Of a DNA stretch of 64,000 nucleotides, positions 34,690 to 45,323 are shown piece by piece; position 1 is the stretch's first letter; every line of letters begins with the position of its first letter. Under the pieces are notes generated by a model. It worked only from the letters and a program-made list of their open reading frames with translations. It was not told where the DNA came from and ran no database searches. Source of the DNA: Halomonas sp. TA22 (GTDB taxonomy: Bacteria; Pseudomonadota; Gammaproteobacteria; Pseudomonadales; Halomonadaceae). Location: NCBI RefSeq assembly GCF_013009075.1, contig NZ_CP053108.1, positions 1,364,001-1,428,000 of the forward strand, read 5' to 3'. The position numbers and the translations under genes were made by a program.

Positions 34690-35277
34690 ATGTTCAAGCG
34701 ATGGTTTACGGGATTAAGCTTACTGCTGGCCATGCTGGTGCTGGCTGGCTGTACCAGCCCCCACTATCTCCAGGTCGACCCGCGCGTCTCGGTCGACGTC
34801 CCCCAAGTCGGCAATGGCCAGCAGGTGACCGTCAATGTCGTCGACGAACGACCCTCCGAAGTGCTTGGCACCCGTAGCGGCGCCGGCATGTCTGCTGCCA
34901 CCATCACCGTCTATGCCCATGACGTGGTGCCCAAGCTCCAGGCCGAAGCGGAAGAAGCCGTACGTCGCATGGGCTTCACGCCGACCACCGAGAGCGCCGA
35001 GGGGCGTCCCAGCCTGACCCTGACCTTGGTACGCCTCGACTATGCCCGCGGCGACGATGTCCCGGTGCTCGGCGAGGCGGTGCTAGAGTCGGTGCTGCGC
35101 GCCCAGGCGGCCAATCAGCGCAACACCTATACCGGCACCTATACCGCCCGGCGCACCCAGAGCTATGCGGTTCGCCCCAATCGAGACACCAATACGGAAA
35201 TGGTCAACGATCTGCTTAGCGCCAGCCTCGACCGCGCCTTCCGCGACCCCGAGCTCGGCCCGCTGCTCGCCCGCTGA
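34690..35277 (+). CDS. YajG-like lipoprotein
   Basis: 195 residues. Lipoprotein signal with lipobox LVLAGC at about 15-20, so it should be lipidated and go to the outer membrane or stay periplasmic. The mature part resembles YajG (VTVNVVDERPSEVLGTRSG). Start at ATG 34690 (MFKRWF) has GGAGAG just upstream. Function unknown. Followed by a GC-rich hairpin shared with the convergent tpm gene. Confidence 0.85.
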   Translation: MFKRWFTGLSLLLAMLVLAGCTSPHYLQVDPRVSVDVPQVGNGQQVTVNVVDERPSEVLGTRSGAGMSAATITVYAHDVVPKLQAEAEEAVRRMGFTPTTESAEGRPSLTLTLVRLDYARGDDVPVLGEAVLESVLRAQAANQRNTYTGTYTARRTQSYAVRPNRDTNTEMVNDLLSASLDRAFRDPELGPLLAR

Positions 35278-35320
35278 GGACAACTGGCGGAGTAGAAAGA
35301 TACAGAAAGATATAAAGGAA

Positions 35321-35345
35321 ACGGGCGCTTACGGCGCCCGTCTTC
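35321..35345. terminator. Hairpin between yajG-like gene and tpm
   Basis: ACGGGCGC / GCGCCCGT stem with a TTACG loop, followed by TCTTCTT on the plus strand. Lies between convergent genes and probably ends both. Confidence 0.6.
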
Positions 35346-35360
35346 TTATGTTAAAAGGAA

Positions 35361-35996
35361 TCACACCGAGGGACCGCGACGCCGCAGCGCCCAGATGCTC
35401 TCTCGCCAGCCGTGCTCCTCCTCCTCACCGTCGGCAAGATGGGTCAGCTCGAAATTGGCTTCGAATAGCCATCTCACTTCATCGCCGGTCACGCTATAGG
35501 GCGGGCCACGCTCGTCCCCCGGCCTGCGCATGAGACTGATCAGCAGCCCCCGCGCACCGGGAGGCAGCAACTGTGCCAGGTGAAAGGCGTAGCGATGCCG
35601 AGTGGCATCGGGCAGCGCAATCAATGCCGCCCGATCATAGAAGGCGTCGATCTCCGCGGCCTGCTGGATGTGGAAATGAAAGAAGTCGCCACACCACAGC
35701 TCCACGCTACCCTGCCGGCAGATATCGAAATTCCCCTGATGGTAACGCGATACCTCACCTTGCCCTTCGGCGATAAACTGCTCGACCGCCTCATGTACAA
35801 GCTCGAGTCCCAGCACCGGGTGCCCCTGGGAGGCCAGCCAGCGCATGTCGAGGCTCTTGCCACACAGGGGCACGAGCACCTTGGCGTCTTTCGGTACTTC
35901 GAGTGTCGGCCAGTAGTGCTCGAGTGCCGGATGGGTCTCATCACGATGAAAACCGATGCGCCCCTCGCGCCAGCGTATAAGCCACTCGTTCTCCAT
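35361..35996 (-). CDS. tpm: Thiopurine S-methyltransferase
   Basis: 211 residues, usual for bacterial TPMT, which methylates thiopurines and also selenium or tellurium compounds. Signature: WLIRWREGRIGFHRDETHPAL at the start, KVLVPLCGKSLDMRWLASQGHPVLGLEL (SAM motif I), DAFYDRAALIALPDATRHRYA. The frame continues far upstream, but MENEW at 35996 has GGGAG nearby and fits the family. A cytosolic enzyme. Confidence 0.93.
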   Translation of the reverse strand: MENEWLIRWREGRIGFHRDETHPALEHYWPTLEVPKDAKVLVPLCGKSLDMRWLASQGHPVLGLELVHEAVEQFIAEGQGEVSRYHQGNFDICRQGSVELWCGDFFHFHIQQAAEIDAFYDRAALIALPDATRHRYAFHLAQLLPPGARGLLISLMRRPGDERGPPYSVTGDEVRWLFEANFELTHLADGEEEEHGWRESIWALRRRGPSV

Positions 35997-36019
35997 GCAG
36001 CTCCCGTCTGTCGAAGTCA

Positions 36020-36646
36020 TCAGAACCAGCGGTCGCTCTTCTTCCGCCGCCGCGGCAGATGCGGAACGATCAGCCCCACCAGCAGGCCGGCACCGGCAAC
36101 ACCACCGCCATACATGAAGTAGCGCAGCAGCAGATCCTCCTCTTGGGTATCCAGCCGCGCCTGCAGGCCACGTACGGACTGCTGAGCTCGCGTGACCTCG
36201 CCGTCGAGCTCGTGATTGCGCGCCTCGAGTTCCGTAATGCGCTGCTCGCGCACCTCCAGGGTTTCGGTCATCGCCGAAACACGCCCCTCCCACTCCTCGT
36301 TGATACCGGCAAGTTCGGCGCTCAACGCCTCGACTTGCGCTTCAAGCTCAGGGAGGCGCTCACCGGCACCAGGCTGCGTTTGAAGCTCATCGCTGAGTAC
36401 CCATACCGAGTTGCCTTCCTGATTTTCGACCCGCGTATAGTTGCCGCTGGTCTCGAGGACGGTCACCGGCTCTCCAGCGGAGAGCGTGCCGATGATGCGG
36501 TAACCATCGGTGGGGCCGCTTCTCACGAAGGTAGTGAGCTCATCGGAGACCCAACGCTGGTTGTCGTCCGCTTGCTGGGCTTGGACACCGAAGGCCAGAA
36601 CCCCCAGTGTCACGCCTACGATCAATGTCTTGATAGGTCGTTGCAT
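36020..36646 (-). CDS. SH3-domain protein with C-terminal membrane anchor (TIGR04211 type)
   Basis: 208 residues. Signal peptide (TLIVGVTLGVLAFGVQA), a bacterial SH3 domain at about 30-90 (FVRSGPTDGYRIIGTLSAGEPVTVLE), a coiled coil (ELEAQVEALSAELAG...), a C-terminal membrane segment (YFMYGGGVAGAGLLVGLIV) and a basic tail. This is the layout of YgiM-like periplasmic proteins, thought to act at the cell envelope. Start MQRPIKT chosen for the signal peptide; the ribosome site is weak. Confidence 0.82.
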   Translation of the reverse strand: MQRPIKTLIVGVTLGVLAFGVQAQQADDNQRWVSDELTTFVRSGPTDGYRIIGTLSAGEPVTVLETSGNYTRVENQEGNSVWVLSDELQTQPGAGERLPELEAQVEALSAELAGINEEWEGRVSAMTETLEVREQRITELEARNHELDGEVTRAQQSVRGLQARLDTQEEDLLLRYFMYGGGVAGAGLLVGLIVPHLPRRRKKSDRWF

Positions 36647-36875
36647 AGATCTGCCGTCTTCAATGGCTATTGGAGGGCTCGATGAATCTGCTGCACACGT
36701 TGCAAAAGTCACGTCGCACGACGTCCTGTCGGCCACGTAGCGATGAGACTGAGACTGGTCCACACTTTCTGTGGATAAGTCTTGGGAAAACCGTCAGGGA
36801 GACATCACCGGGCCAGCGAGTCGTCTAACACTACCTTAGATCGGTCACTTTTTGACCACCATGACCTATCGCGAT

Positions 36876-37205
36876 TCAGCCCTCGCCTCTCGGCGGCCAA
36901 CTCATGGGGCGAGGAAATTCCGCCACCTTGCCCTCGGCCTTCACTGCCTTGGGCGTTCCCTCACGCTCCACCTCATCGATACGCACGATCGCATTCAGGG
37001 GAACGTAGCTGCGGCTGACGCCTTCGAAGGTGCGCCGCAGCTTGTCCGTGGAGGGATCCACCACCAGCTTGGAGACGTCATCGAAGACGAACTCCTCGAG
37101 TTCGATGAAGCCCCACAGATCGCTCTGGAAGATTTCGCGGGCGTAAAGCTCCCAGATTTCTCCCTGATTATGAAACAACACCCGATAGATGGGCTTGGAC
37201 GCCAT
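36876..37205 (-). CDS. DUF1820 family protein
   Basis: 109 residues from MASKPIYR. Gammaproteobacterial DUF1820: YRVLFHNQGEIWELYAREIFQSDLWGFIELEEFVF, then a conserved SRSYVPLNAIVRIDEVEREG. The protein looks soluble and acidic, function unknown. AGGG lies 6 bases before the ATG. Divergent from miaB. Confidence 0.85.
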   Translation of the reverse strand: MASKPIYRVLFHNQGEIWELYAREIFQSDLWGFIELEEFVFDDVSKLVVDPSTDKLRRTFEGVSRSYVPLNAIVRIDEVEREGTPKAVKAEGKVAEFPRPMSWPPRGEG

Positions 37206-37434
37206 TTGTGACCCTGTACCTGCACGAAAAATTCCGCTGACCGCCAATCAGGCGAGCCAGCAACCCAAGGGCAGAAGAATATCACAGCCGAGCGTATTTC
37301 GATTCCCGATACTGGCCCCACCGAAGGGCTATCCGTATAATCATCTGCCAAATCCGACCCGGGCCCTCTGGCCTCGCATTTCATTCCTCTGATTCACGGA
37401 CATGTCAGGCGCTACGCGCCGCGACCCTATTCTT

Positions 37435-38778
37435 ATGGCGAAGAAACTCTTCATCAAGACTCATGGCTGCCAGATGAACGAGTATGATTCCGCGCGAATG
37501 GCGGACCTGCTCGGCGAATCGCACCAGCTGGAACTGACCGACGACGAGCGCGAAGCCGACGTCATCCTGCTCAATACCTGCTCGATTCGCGAGAAGGCGC
37601 AGGAGAAGGTCTTTCACCAGCTAGGCCGCTGGAAGAAGCTTAAGCAAGCCAAGCCCGACCTGGTGATCGGGGTCGGTGGCTGCGTGGCTAGCCAGGAGGG
37701 CGAGACCCTGCGCAAGCGTGCGCCTCACGTGGACATGGTTTTCGGGCCGCAGACCCTGCACCGGGTGCCGGCGATGCTCGATTCGCGTCGCAACGACCAA
37801 ATTTCTGTGGTCGACGTGACCTTCCCAGAGATCGAGAAGTTCGATCACCTGCCCAAGCCAAGCTCGGATGGCGCGACGGCGTTCGTCTCGATCATGGAGG
37901 GGTGTTCGAAGTACTGCACCTTCTGCGTAGTGCCCTATACCCGTGGCGAGGAGGTCTCACGTCCATTCGAGGCGGTCATGGACGAAGTGATCCACCTTGC
38001 CGACCAGGGCGTGCGCGAGATCAATCTACTGGGTCAGAACGTCAACGCCTACCGCGGCGAGAACCAGCTCGGCGACGAGATCGACCTGGCAGAGCTGATC
38101 GCCTGCGTGGCCGCCGTCGAGGGAATAGATCGGATTCGCTTCACCACCTCGCATCCAGTGGAGTTCTCCGACAGCCTGATCGAGGCTTACGCCGACATCC
38201 CGGAGCTGGTAAGCCACCTGCACCTGCCGGTACAGGCCGGTTCCGACCGGATACTGACCGCCATGAAGCGTGGACACACGGTGGAGGAGTATGTCGAGAA
38301 GATGGAGCGCATCCGTGCGCTGCGCCCCAACATCAGCTTCTCCTCGGATTTCATCATCGGTTTTCCCGGCGAGACCGAGGAGGATTTCGAAGCGACCATG
38401 AACCTGATCCAGCGCATCGGCTTCGACCACTCGTTCAGCTTCGTCTATTCGGCACGCCCCGGCACGCCGGCTGCCAGCCTTGAGGACGACACCCCCGAGG
38501 CGGTCAAGAAGCAGCGCCTGGCGATACTGCAGGAGCGTATCATTCAACAGACGGCGCAGATCAGTCGGCGCATGGTGGGCAACGTCGAGCGCATCCTGGT
38601 CACCGGCTTCTCTCCCCGCGACCCGGGCCAGCTCTCCGGACGTACCGAGAACAACCGTGTGGTCAACTTCAGCGCCGCCAACCCGACCAAGCTGATCGGC
38701 CATTTCGTCGATGTCGAGATCACCGAAGCGCTACCCAATTCTCTACGCGGCGAGCTCGCCTCACCCGAACTACATTGA
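37435..38778 (+). CDS. miaB: tRNA-2-methylthio-N6-isopentenyladenosine synthase
   Basis: 447 residues. Radical-SAM methylthiotransferase acting on A37 of tRNAs. N-terminal cluster cysteines in [16 protein letters not shown] and GVGGCVAS; radical-SAM [13 protein letters not shown]-terminal TRAM domain. The ATG at 37435 starts where MiaB relatives start; ATG 37402 would add 11 residues. First gene of miaB-phoH-ybeY-corC-lnt. Confidence 0.97.
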   Translation: MAKKLFIKTHGCQMNEYDSARMADLLGESHQLELTDDEREADVILLNTCSIREKAQEKVFHQLGRWKKLKQAKPDLVIGVGGCVASQEGETLRKRAPHVDMVFGPQTLHRVPAMLDSRRNDQISVVDVTFPEIEKFDHLPKPSSDGATAFVSIMEGCSKYCTFCVVPYTRGEEVSRPFEAVMDEVIHLADQGVREINLLGQNVNAYRGENQLGDEIDLAELIACVAAVEGIDRIRFTTSHPVEFSDSLIEAYADIPELVSHLHLPVQAGSDRILTAMKRGHTVEEYVEKMERIRALRPNISFSSDFIIGFPGETEEDFEATMNLIQRIGFDHSFSFVYSARPGTPAASLEDDTPEAVKKQRLAILQERIIQQTAQISRRMVGNVERILVTGFSPRDPGQLSGRTENNRVVNFSAANPTKLIGHFVDVEITEALPNSLRGELASPELH

Positions 38779-38863
38779 AGCATGACAGATACCAGCATTG
38801 CTCCCACCTCGGTGGGAGCAGTAAGCTCGTGACACCCACACGCCACAAACGGACCTTTTGCTC

Positions 38864-39961
38864 TTGAGCCAGAACAGTACGCAGGCCAATCGCATCATCA
38901 CGCTGTCGCTGGAGCCCAACGATCCCATGCGCCTGGCCAATCTGTGTGGCCAGCGCGATGAGCATCTGAAACTGGTGGAAGAGCGGCTCGGGGTTACCCT
39001 GCGCAACCGCGGCAATATCTTCCAGCTGGCCGGTCCCGGTAGCCGCGTCAAGGCGGCGGCAAACGTGATCGAGCATCTCTATCGCGAAGCCGAGGCCAGC
39101 GAACTCTCCCCCGATACCGTACATCTGTTCCTGCACGAGTCCGGACTGGAAGCGCTGGAGGAGGAGGAGGGAATCCAGGAGGATGGCGAGGTATTGCTGC
39201 GTACCCCGCGCGCGTTGATCAAGCCGCGCGGACAGAACCAGCAGAACTACGTCACCAGCATTCGTCAGCACGACATCAACTTCGGCATCGGACCGGCGGG
39301 CACCGGCAAGACCTACCTGGCGGTAGCCGCGGCGGTGGAGGCGCTCAATCAGCAGGAGGTACGACGCATCCTGCTGGTGCGCCCGGCGGTGGAGGCCGGT
39401 GAGAAGCTTGGCTTTCTGCCCGGCGATCTGGCGCAGAAGATCGATCCTTATCTGCGCCCGCTGTATGACGCCCTCTACGAGATGATCGGCTTCGAGCAGG
39501 TGGGCAAGCTGATCGAGCGGCAGGTCATCGAGATCGCCCCGCTGGCCTATATGCGCGGGCGCACGCTGAACAACTCCTTCATCATTCTCGACGAGAGCCA
39601 GAACACCACCCGCGAACAAATGAAGATGTTCCTGACGCGCATCGGCTTCGGCTCGACGGCGGTGATCACCGGCGATGTGACTCAGGTCGATCTGCCACGT
39701 GGCGCCAGCTCCGGCCTGATCCAGGTGCTCGACGTGCTCAAGGGCACGCCCGGCATCGGGGTGACACACTTTGCCGCCAAGGACGTGGTCCGCCACCCCT
39801 TGGTTCAGCGCATCATCGAAGCCTATGACCTGTTCGAGGCCGAGCAGGAGGCCCAGGAGCGCGAGCGCAAGCAGGCACGCGACCAGGAGCGAGCCGCCTT
39901 GCGACGCGAGCAGATGGAGCGGGATTTCGCGCGTCGCGACGATTCGGGGTCCCAGCAGTGA
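38864..39961 (+). CDS. ybeZ: PhoH-like ATPase (YbeZ)
   Basis: About 365 residues. PhoH-family ATPase, partner of the YbeY RNase in RNA processing. N-terminal single-strand-binding-like region ([24 protein letters not shown]), Walker [10 protein letters not shown] and Walker [10 protein letters not shown]. Start is a TTG at 38864 or 38858 (GGA upstream); no ATG fits. A long Arg/Glu-rich tail ([15 protein letters not shown]) ends it. Stop overlaps ybeY. Confidence 0.93.
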   Translation: MSQNSTQANRIITLSLEPNDPMRLANLCGQRDEHLKLVEERLGVTLRNRGNIFQLAGPGSRVKAAANVIEHLYREAEASELSPDTVHLFLHESGLEALEEEEGIQEDGEVLLRTPRALIKPRGQNQQNYVTSIRQHDINFGIGPAGTGKTYLAVAAAVEALNQQEVRRILLVRPAVEAGEKLGFLPGDLAQKIDPYLRPLYDALYEMIGFEQVGKLIERQVIEIAPLAYMRGRTLNNSFIILDESQNTTREQMKMFLTRIGFGSTAVITGDVTQVDLPRGASSGLIQVLDVLKGTPGIGVTHFAAKDVVRHPLVQRIIEAYDLFEAEQEAQERERKQARDQERAALRREQMERDFARRDDSGSQQ

Positions 39962-40497
39962 GCCATATCGCCCCGCTGGTCGATCGTCAGGATGCGCTCA
40001 CCGACCCCGACCATGGCGCTCGGCTGCCCAGCGTGCAGGAACTCGAGCGCTGGATCGGCGAAGTCTTGAGAGCAGAGGGTGAGTACGAGCGCAACGAGCT
40101 GACCATCCGCTTCGTCGAGCCTGATGAGAGTCGCTCACTCAATCGCGACTATCGCGGCAAGGATGCACCGACCAACGTGCTCTCTTTCCCCTTCGAAGTG
40201 CCGCCAGGAGTGCCGCTGGCTCTGCTCGGCGACCTGGTGATCTGCCATGAGGTCGTCGAGCGCGAGGCGCGCGAGCAGCACAAGCCGCTCGCGTCACACT
40301 ATGCGCATATGGTGGTGCATGGCGCCTTGCATTTGCTCGGTCATGACCATATTGAGGATGACGAGGCGGAGCGCATGGAGCAGCTCGAGCGCGAGATCCT
40401 TGCCGTGTTCGGCATTGCCGACCCCTATGCTCAGGAGGCTGATTCCCACCCCAGCCAGAGCAACTTCCCTATCGAGGATAAGAGACCCGACGCATGA
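39958..40497 (+). CDS. ybeY: Endoribonuclease YbeY (16S rRNA maturation)
   Basis: 179 residues. Zinc RNase for 16S 3'-end maturation and ribosome quality control. The zinc motif [14 protein letters not shown] is intact (three His). GTG start overlaps the ybeZ TGA; its stop overlaps corC (ATGA). Confidence 0.96.
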   Translation: MSHIAPLVDRQDALTDPDHGARLPSVQELERWIGEVLRAEGEYERNELTIRFVEPDESRSLNRDYRGKDAPTNVLSFPFEVPPGVPLALLGDLVICHEVVEREAREQHKPLASHYAHMVVHGALHLLGHDHIEDDEAERMEQLEREILAVFGIADPYAQEADSHPSQSNFPIEDKRPDA

Positions 40498-41378
40498 GCG
40501 AAGACCGATCGAGCAGCCAGGCCGGCAAATCCTGGCTCGAGAAGTTTTTCAGCGCCTTCTCTTCGGATAGCGATGAACCGAGCTCGCGTGACGAACTGCT
40601 GGTTTTCCTGCGTGAAGCCGGCTCCCGCCTGCGGCTCGACCAGGATGCCCTGACCATCATCGAAGGAGCGCTGCAGATCAGCGACCAGCAGGTTCGCGAA
40701 GTGCTGATCCCGCGCTCCCAGGTCACCGCCATCGGCATCGAGCAGCCCCCGGAGGAGTACCTGCCGGTGATCCTCGAGACTGGGCACTCCCGCTACCCCG
40801 TGATCGGCGAGAACCTCGACGAGGTGCATGGCATCCTGCTGGTCAAGGACCTATTGCCGCAGCTGTGTCAGGGACAGCAGGGCAACTGCCAGGGCTTCGA
40901 GTTAAAGGAGGCTCTGAGACCTGCCATGTTCGTGCCGGAATCCAAGCGCCTCAACAGCCTGCTCAAGGAGTTTCGCGATACGCACAACCACATGGCGGTG
41001 GTGGTCGATGAGTATGGCGGCACGGCCGGTATCGTCACCATCGAGGATATCCTCGAGCAGATCGTCGGCGATATCGAGGATGAGCACGATACCGATGAGG
41101 AGGATGACATTCGCGACCTCGGCGAGGGGCGCTACGCCATTCGTGCCCTGACGCCGATCGAAGACTTCAACGAGCGCTTCGATACGCAGTTCTCGGACGA
41201 GGCCTTCGATACGGTTGGCGGGCTGGTCATGCAGCGCTTTGGCCACCTGCCCCGCCGAGGCGAGCATGCCGACCTCGGTGCCTGGCGGTTTACGGTGCTC
41301 AATGCCGACAATCGCCGCATCCGCCTGCTCCAGGTTGAACATCGCGAGGACATGACCAGCGGCGATGATGATGAGTGA
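40494..41378 (+). CDS. corC: CorC-type protein with CBS pair
   Basis: 294 residues. CBS-domain pair at about 70-190 ([67 protein letters not shown]) and a CorC_HlyC domain at the end. Named for Mg/Co efflux; linked to envelope processes in this operon. ATGA overlap with ybeY. Confidence 0.94.
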   Translation: MSEDRSSSQAGKSWLEKFFSAFSSDSDEPSSRDELLVFLREAGSRLRLDQDALTIIEGALQISDQQVREVLIPRSQVTAIGIEQPPEEYLPVILETGHSRYPVIGENLDEVHGILLVKDLLPQLCQGQQGNCQGFELKEALRPAMFVPESKRLNSLLKEFRDTHNHMAVVVDEYGGTAGIVTIEDILEQIVGDIEDEHDTDEEDDIRDLGEGRYAIRALTPIEDFNERFDTQFSDEAFDTVGGLVMQRFGHLPRRGEHADLGAWRFTVLNADNRRIRLLQVEHREDMTSGDDDE

Positions 41379-41412
41379 GCGTTTCGCCATGGCCTCCATG
41401 CAAGGAACTCCA

Positions 41413-42888
41413 ATGCACCCCCACTCCATGACACGCGCTCAGCGCATGCTGGGTTATCTCATTGCGCTGCTTGCTGGGGTGATGACGACCCTGACCACCG
41501 CCCCCTTCGGCCTTTGGTGGCTCGGGCCAGTGGCCGTGGGCCTCGTCTACCTGGGCATCCATCGGCTCAGGCCGCGCCAGGCGGCGCTCAAGGGGTGGTG
41601 GTACGGTATCGGCCTATTCGGCTCGGGCACTTCGTGGGTCTACGTCTCGATCCATGACTACGGCTACACCGGCATGCCTCTGGCAGTCTTTCTGACCGCG
41701 CTGTTCGTGGCAGTCATGGCACTGTTCTTCGCCGCGACGCTATGGCTCTACCGTCGCCTCACCGGAGTACGGCTGGCGGCGCTGACTTTCGCCGGTGCCT
41801 GGGTGCTGGGTGAGGTGCTGCGCACCTTCGCCTTCACCGGCTTCCCCTGGCTGCTCCTGGGCAATGCCCACGTGGATTCGCCTCTGGCACCGTGGGCGCC
41901 GGTGGGCGGCGTCTATGCGCTGTCGCTGATCACTGCCCTCACTGGCACGCTGGGTGTCGAGTTGCTGCGTCGCCACTGGTCGGCGGGGGCGGTCATCGCC
42001 GCGCTCTGGCTGACTCCTCTGCTATTGCCCAGCCAATGGACCTCGCCTGTCGGCGAGCCTCGGCGCGTCGCACTCCTGCAGGGCAACCTGCCACAGCTGA
42101 TCAAGTGGACGCCTGAGGGGCAGCGTATCGCCGCCAATACCTACAGCGACCTGACGCGCGCCCAGGGCGATGAGGTCGATCTGATCGTGTGGCCGGAGGC
42201 GGCCCTGCCGATGTTCGAGGATGAAGCGGGTGAGATCCTCTCCCGGGTCCAGGCCAATCTGGCACCAGGCACCGCCCTGCTGACCGGCATTCTCCAGCGC
42301 GACGAGAGCAACCGCTTCTATAACAGTGTGGTTGGTGTGGGCAACGTGCAGGGGCAGTACCGAAAGGAGCATCTGGTGCCGTTTGGCGAGTACCTGCCGA
42401 TGGAGGGTCTTTTGCGGGGCGCCATCGCCTTCTTCGATCTCCCCATGTCCTACATGAGCCGGGGCGAGTCGGGCCAGGCGCCCATTCATGCCGCCGGACT
42501 GACCATCGGCAACGCCATCTGCTACGAGATCATCTACGCCGACCTGGTCGCCAAGCGCGCCAGAGAGTCCGATCTGCTGCTCACGGTCTCCAACGACACC
42601 TGGTTCGGCGAGTCGATCGGGCCCCTGCAGCATCTGCAGATGGCGCGTCTGCGTGCCTTGGAGAATGGCCGTTATGTGGCGCGGGCGACCAGCAATGGCG
42701 TCACCGTGATCATCGACCCCCATGGCAACGTCACCGAGCGCATTCCCCAGTTCGAAACCGCCAGCCTGCAGGGCGAGGTGAGCGCGATGAGCGGTCAGAC
42801 GCCCTTCACCCGCACCGGCAGCTGGCCCGTATGGCTGCTCTCCGCACTGCTGGTACTTCCGGGGTTCAACCTGCGCCGCCACCGATGA
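41413..42888 (+). CDS. lnt: Apolipoprotein N-acyltransferase
   Basis: 491-residue inner-membrane enzyme that N-acylates lipoproteins. About seven membrane segments, then a nitrilase-like domain with the Glu-Lys-Cys triad: IVWPEAALP, YRKEHLVPFGEYLP and GNAICYEIIYADL. Several upstream in-frame ATGs overlap corC; ATG 41413 has AAGGA at best spacing. Followed by a strong bidirectional terminator. Confidence 0.96.
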   Translation: MHPHSMTRAQRMLGYLIALLAGVMTTLTTAPFGLWWLGPVAVGLVYLGIHRLRPRQAALKGWWYGIGLFGSGTSWVYVSIHDYGYTGMPLAVFLTALFVAVMALFFAATLWLYRRLTGVRLAALTFAGAWVLGEVLRTFAFTGFPWLLLGNAHVDSPLAPWAPVGGVYALSLITALTGTLGVELLRRHWSAGAVIAALWLTPLLLPSQWTSPVGEPRRVALLQGNLPQLIKWTPEGQRIAANTYSDLTRAQGDEVDLIVWPEAALPMFEDEAGEILSRVQANLAPGTALLTGILQRDESNRFYNSVVGVGNVQGQYRKEHLVPFGEYLPMEGLLRGAIAFFDLPMSYMSRGESGQAPIHAAGLTIGNAICYEIIYADLVAKRARESDLLLTVSNDTWFGESIGPLQHLQMARLRALENGRYVARATSNGVTVIIDPHGNVTERIPQFETASLQGEVSAMSGQTPFTRTGSWPVWLLSALLVLPGFNLRRHR

Positions 42889-42890
42889 TG

Positions 42891-42916
42891 AAAAGCCCGC
42901 CAATGGCGGGCTTTTT
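42891..42916. terminator. Bidirectional terminator, lnt / phaC
   Basis: AAAAGCCCGCC / GGCGGGCTTTTT stem with an AAT loop between the convergent genes; A-tract on one side and T-run on the other make it work both ways. Confidence 0.9.
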
Positions 42917-44766
42917 CATGATGCGTTGTCGTCAGCGCTGGGCGGTATCTCTCCCAGCACCTCCGGGATGGTCTGGCGCACGTAGCGCCCCGGAGCGGGC
43001 TCGATAGGTTTGAGCTCACCCTCGCCAGGCACCCGGGCAGCAACCCTCTTGCCAGGGTCGATCACCCCGATGTCGGTCATCCACGCCTGCCAGTTCGGCC
43101 ACCACGAACCTTCGTGAAAGCTTGCCCCCTCGAGCCAGGCATCGGGATCGTCCGGCAGTTCGTCATTGGTCCAGTAGCCGTACTTGTTCTTGGCAGGCGG
43201 ATTGACGATGCCCGCAATGTGCCCCGAGCCGCCCAGCACGAAGGTTACCGGCCCCTTGGGCAGTTGTGTACCGCCATAGGAGCTCTTCCACTTGGCGATA
43301 TGGTCGTCCCGGGCGGAGACAAAATAGCTCGGCGTGGAGATCTTGCGCAGGTCGATCTTGACGCCATCGAGCTCGATTCCACCAGGCTCGATCAGCCGGT
43401 TCTCCAGATACATGTGGCGCAGATACCAGGCATGCGTGCCGGCAGGCAGATTGGTGCCATCGCTGTTCCAGTAGAGCAGATCGAATGCCGCCGGCTGTTC
43501 GCCCTTGAGATAATTGCTGATATAGAACGACCAGAACAGGTCGTTCTCGCGCAGCAGATTGAAGGAGTAGGCCATCACCCGGCCATCCATGTAGCCATCG
43601 GCCTCGAGCTGACGCTCGATCCCCGATAGCGCCGATTCGCTGAGAAACACGCCGATCTCGCCGGGATCGCGAAAATCCTGCAGCGCCGCCATATAGGAGA
43701 CCGAACGCACCTTACGGGCGCGCCGCGTGCTGGTGAGATAGGCCACCGTGGACGCAGCCAGGGTACCGCCAATGCAGTAGCTGTGCAGATTGACCGACTT
43801 CTCGCCGCACGCCTTCTCGATGGCGTCCATCGCCTCGATAGGGCCCATCTGCATGTAATCCGCCCAGGTCAGGTCGCGCTGCTCGGGCCCCGGATTGCGC
43901 CAGGAGATTAGAAACACGGTGTGACCCTGCTCGACCAGCCACTTGACCATCGAGTTGTCTTCACGAAGGTCGAGTATGTAGTACTTGTTGATCCAGGGCG
44001 GCACGATCAACAGCGGGGTCTTGTAGACCGTCTCGGTTGTCGGGTAGTACTGGATCAGCTGTATCAGTTCGTTTTCAAAGATTACCTCGCCTGGGGTCAC
44101 GGCCACGTTCTCGCCGATGCTAAAGGCGCTGCGATCGGTCATGGTGACGTTGATACCCTCGGCGGAGTTGGCGAGATCCTTCTTCAATCGCGCCAGACCA
44201 TCGATGAGATTCTGACCCTTGCTCTCCATCGTGAGGCGCATCACCTCGGGGTTGGTGGTCACGTAGTTGGAGGGCGACATGGCGCTGATCAACTGGCGCG
44301 TATAGAACACCAGATTGCGCTTCTCCTGCTCGGGAAGGCCTTGAATATCGGCAACCTGCTCTTCTACCATGCGCGAAAACAACAAGTACTGTTGCAGCAC
44401 CGCCTGGTAGAAAGGCTCGTCACGCCAGGCATCGTCCTTGAAGCGCCGATCGTGACGAGGCGGCTCGATCAAGGGGTCGACCGGCTCACCGGAGAAGGCG
44501 CGCAGATTGTACTGCCAGAGACGCATCTGATCCTGAGCGAAGCGCCACTGCAGAGCATAGAGCGCCTGGGGGTCCTGGGCCAGCGTCTCGAGAGCGGCGC
44601 GAAAGCTTTCACGCATATCGTTCTGGATGGTCTTGCCCGACTCACTGGGCATCATGCGATCCATCATCTCCCGCATGAGCACCTGATACTCCTGGCCGAT
44701 GAGTTCGAGTTGCTTGCGCCACTCCTCCATGTCGGCCTGCGATAGCTGTTCGAACCCCGACTGCAT
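42916..44766 (-). CDS. phaC: Polyhydroxyalkanoate synthase, class I
   Basis: 616 residues. Polymerises 3-hydroxyacyl-CoA to PHA at granules. Class I architecture: N-terminal PhaC_N, then alpha/beta hydrolase. The nucleophile is C331 in HSYCIGGT, so the box is S-x-C-x-G instead of the usual G-x-C-x-G; later catalytic Asp (SARDDHIAKW) and His (GSGHIAGIVNPP) are present. GAGGG precedes the ATG. The phasin gene lies upstream on the same strand. Confidence 0.96.
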   Translation of the reverse strand: MQSGFEQLSQADMEEWRKQLELIGQEYQVLMREMMDRMMPSESGKTIQNDMRESFRAALETLAQDPQALYALQWRFAQDQMRLWQYNLRAFSGEPVDPLIEPPRHDRRFKDDAWRDEPFYQAVLQQYLLFSRMVEEQVADIQGLPEQEKRNLVFYTRQLISAMSPSNYVTTNPEVMRLTMESKGQNLIDGLARLKKDLANSAEGINVTMTDRSAFSIGENVAVTPGEVIFENELIQLIQYYPTTETVYKTPLLIVPPWINKYYILDLREDNSMVKWLVEQGHTVFLISWRNPGPEQRDLTWADYMQMGPIEAMDAIEKACGEKSVNLHSYCIGGTLAASTVAYLTSTRRARKVRSVSYMAALQDFRDPGEIGVFLSESALSGIERQLEADGYMDGRVMAYSFNLLRENDLFWSFYISNYLKGEQPAAFDLLYWNSDGTNLPAGTHAWYLRHMYLENRLIEPGGIELDGVKIDLRKISTPSYFVSARDDHIAKWKSSYGGTQLPKGPVTFVLGGSGHIAGIVNPPAKNKYGYWTNDELPDDPDAWLEGASFHEGSWWPNWQAWMTDIGVIDPGKRVAARVPGEGELKPIEPAPGRYVRQTIPEVLGEIPPSADDNAS

Positions 44767-44879
44767 CGTTCATCCCTCTATGCATTACCCAAGCGTGGAC
44801 ATGGCGAAGCGTTACGTCTCACCACGTTTGCCCACTCAACGAAGCTGGATGGCGGCATGGCCACCCTCCGGGTTCGCTA

Positions 44880-45323
44880 TCAGGTACTCTTCTTGGAAGC
44901 TTGGCTAGTCGCCTTGGCCGATTGGCTGGCAGTGTCGGCAGCAGCGCTACCGGCCTGCTCGGCGCTACTGCGCACCTGCTCGGAGACCTTTTCACCCGCT
45001 TCGGTGAACAGCTTCTCCATGTCGCTTCTGAACTGCATGCTCAGCTCGGCCATGGCCCGGGCGTCCTCTAGCATCTGCTTGGACATCTCGTTCATGATCT
45101 CTGCCTGGCGCGTGCTGAAGTCTCGCATGTCCTCGGCGCTCTTGATCTCGCCGGCATCGCGCAGGCGCTCGGTGCCCAGCTGGCTGTAGCGCTTCATGGA
45201 TTGAAGCTGATATTCGGTCATCTTCTCCATGTTATCGAGCATCACAGTGTTGAGCTTGCGCATCGGCTCGAAGAAGCCGCGGGTCTGCTCGGTGAAGGTG
45301 GTGAACATCTTGTTGTCTTGCAT
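44880..45323 (-). CDS. phaP: Phasin (PHA granule-associated protein)
   Basis: 147 residues from MQDNKMF (AGGAGG 6 bases upstream). Amphipathic helical Phasin_2-type protein (FEPMRKLNTVMLDNMEKMTEYQL, AEIMNEMSKQMLEDARAMAEL) ending in an Ala/Ser/Lys-rich tail, as in granule-coating phasins. Upstream of phaC on the same strand, so likely expressed with it. Confidence 0.9.
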   Translation of the reverse strand: MQDNKMFTTFTEQTRGFFEPMRKLNTVMLDNMEKMTEYQLQSMKRYSQLGTERLRDAGEIKSAEDMRDFSTRQAEIMNEMSKQMLEDARAMAELSMQFRSDMEKLFTEAGEKVSEQVRSSAEQAGSAAADTASQSAKATSQASKKST

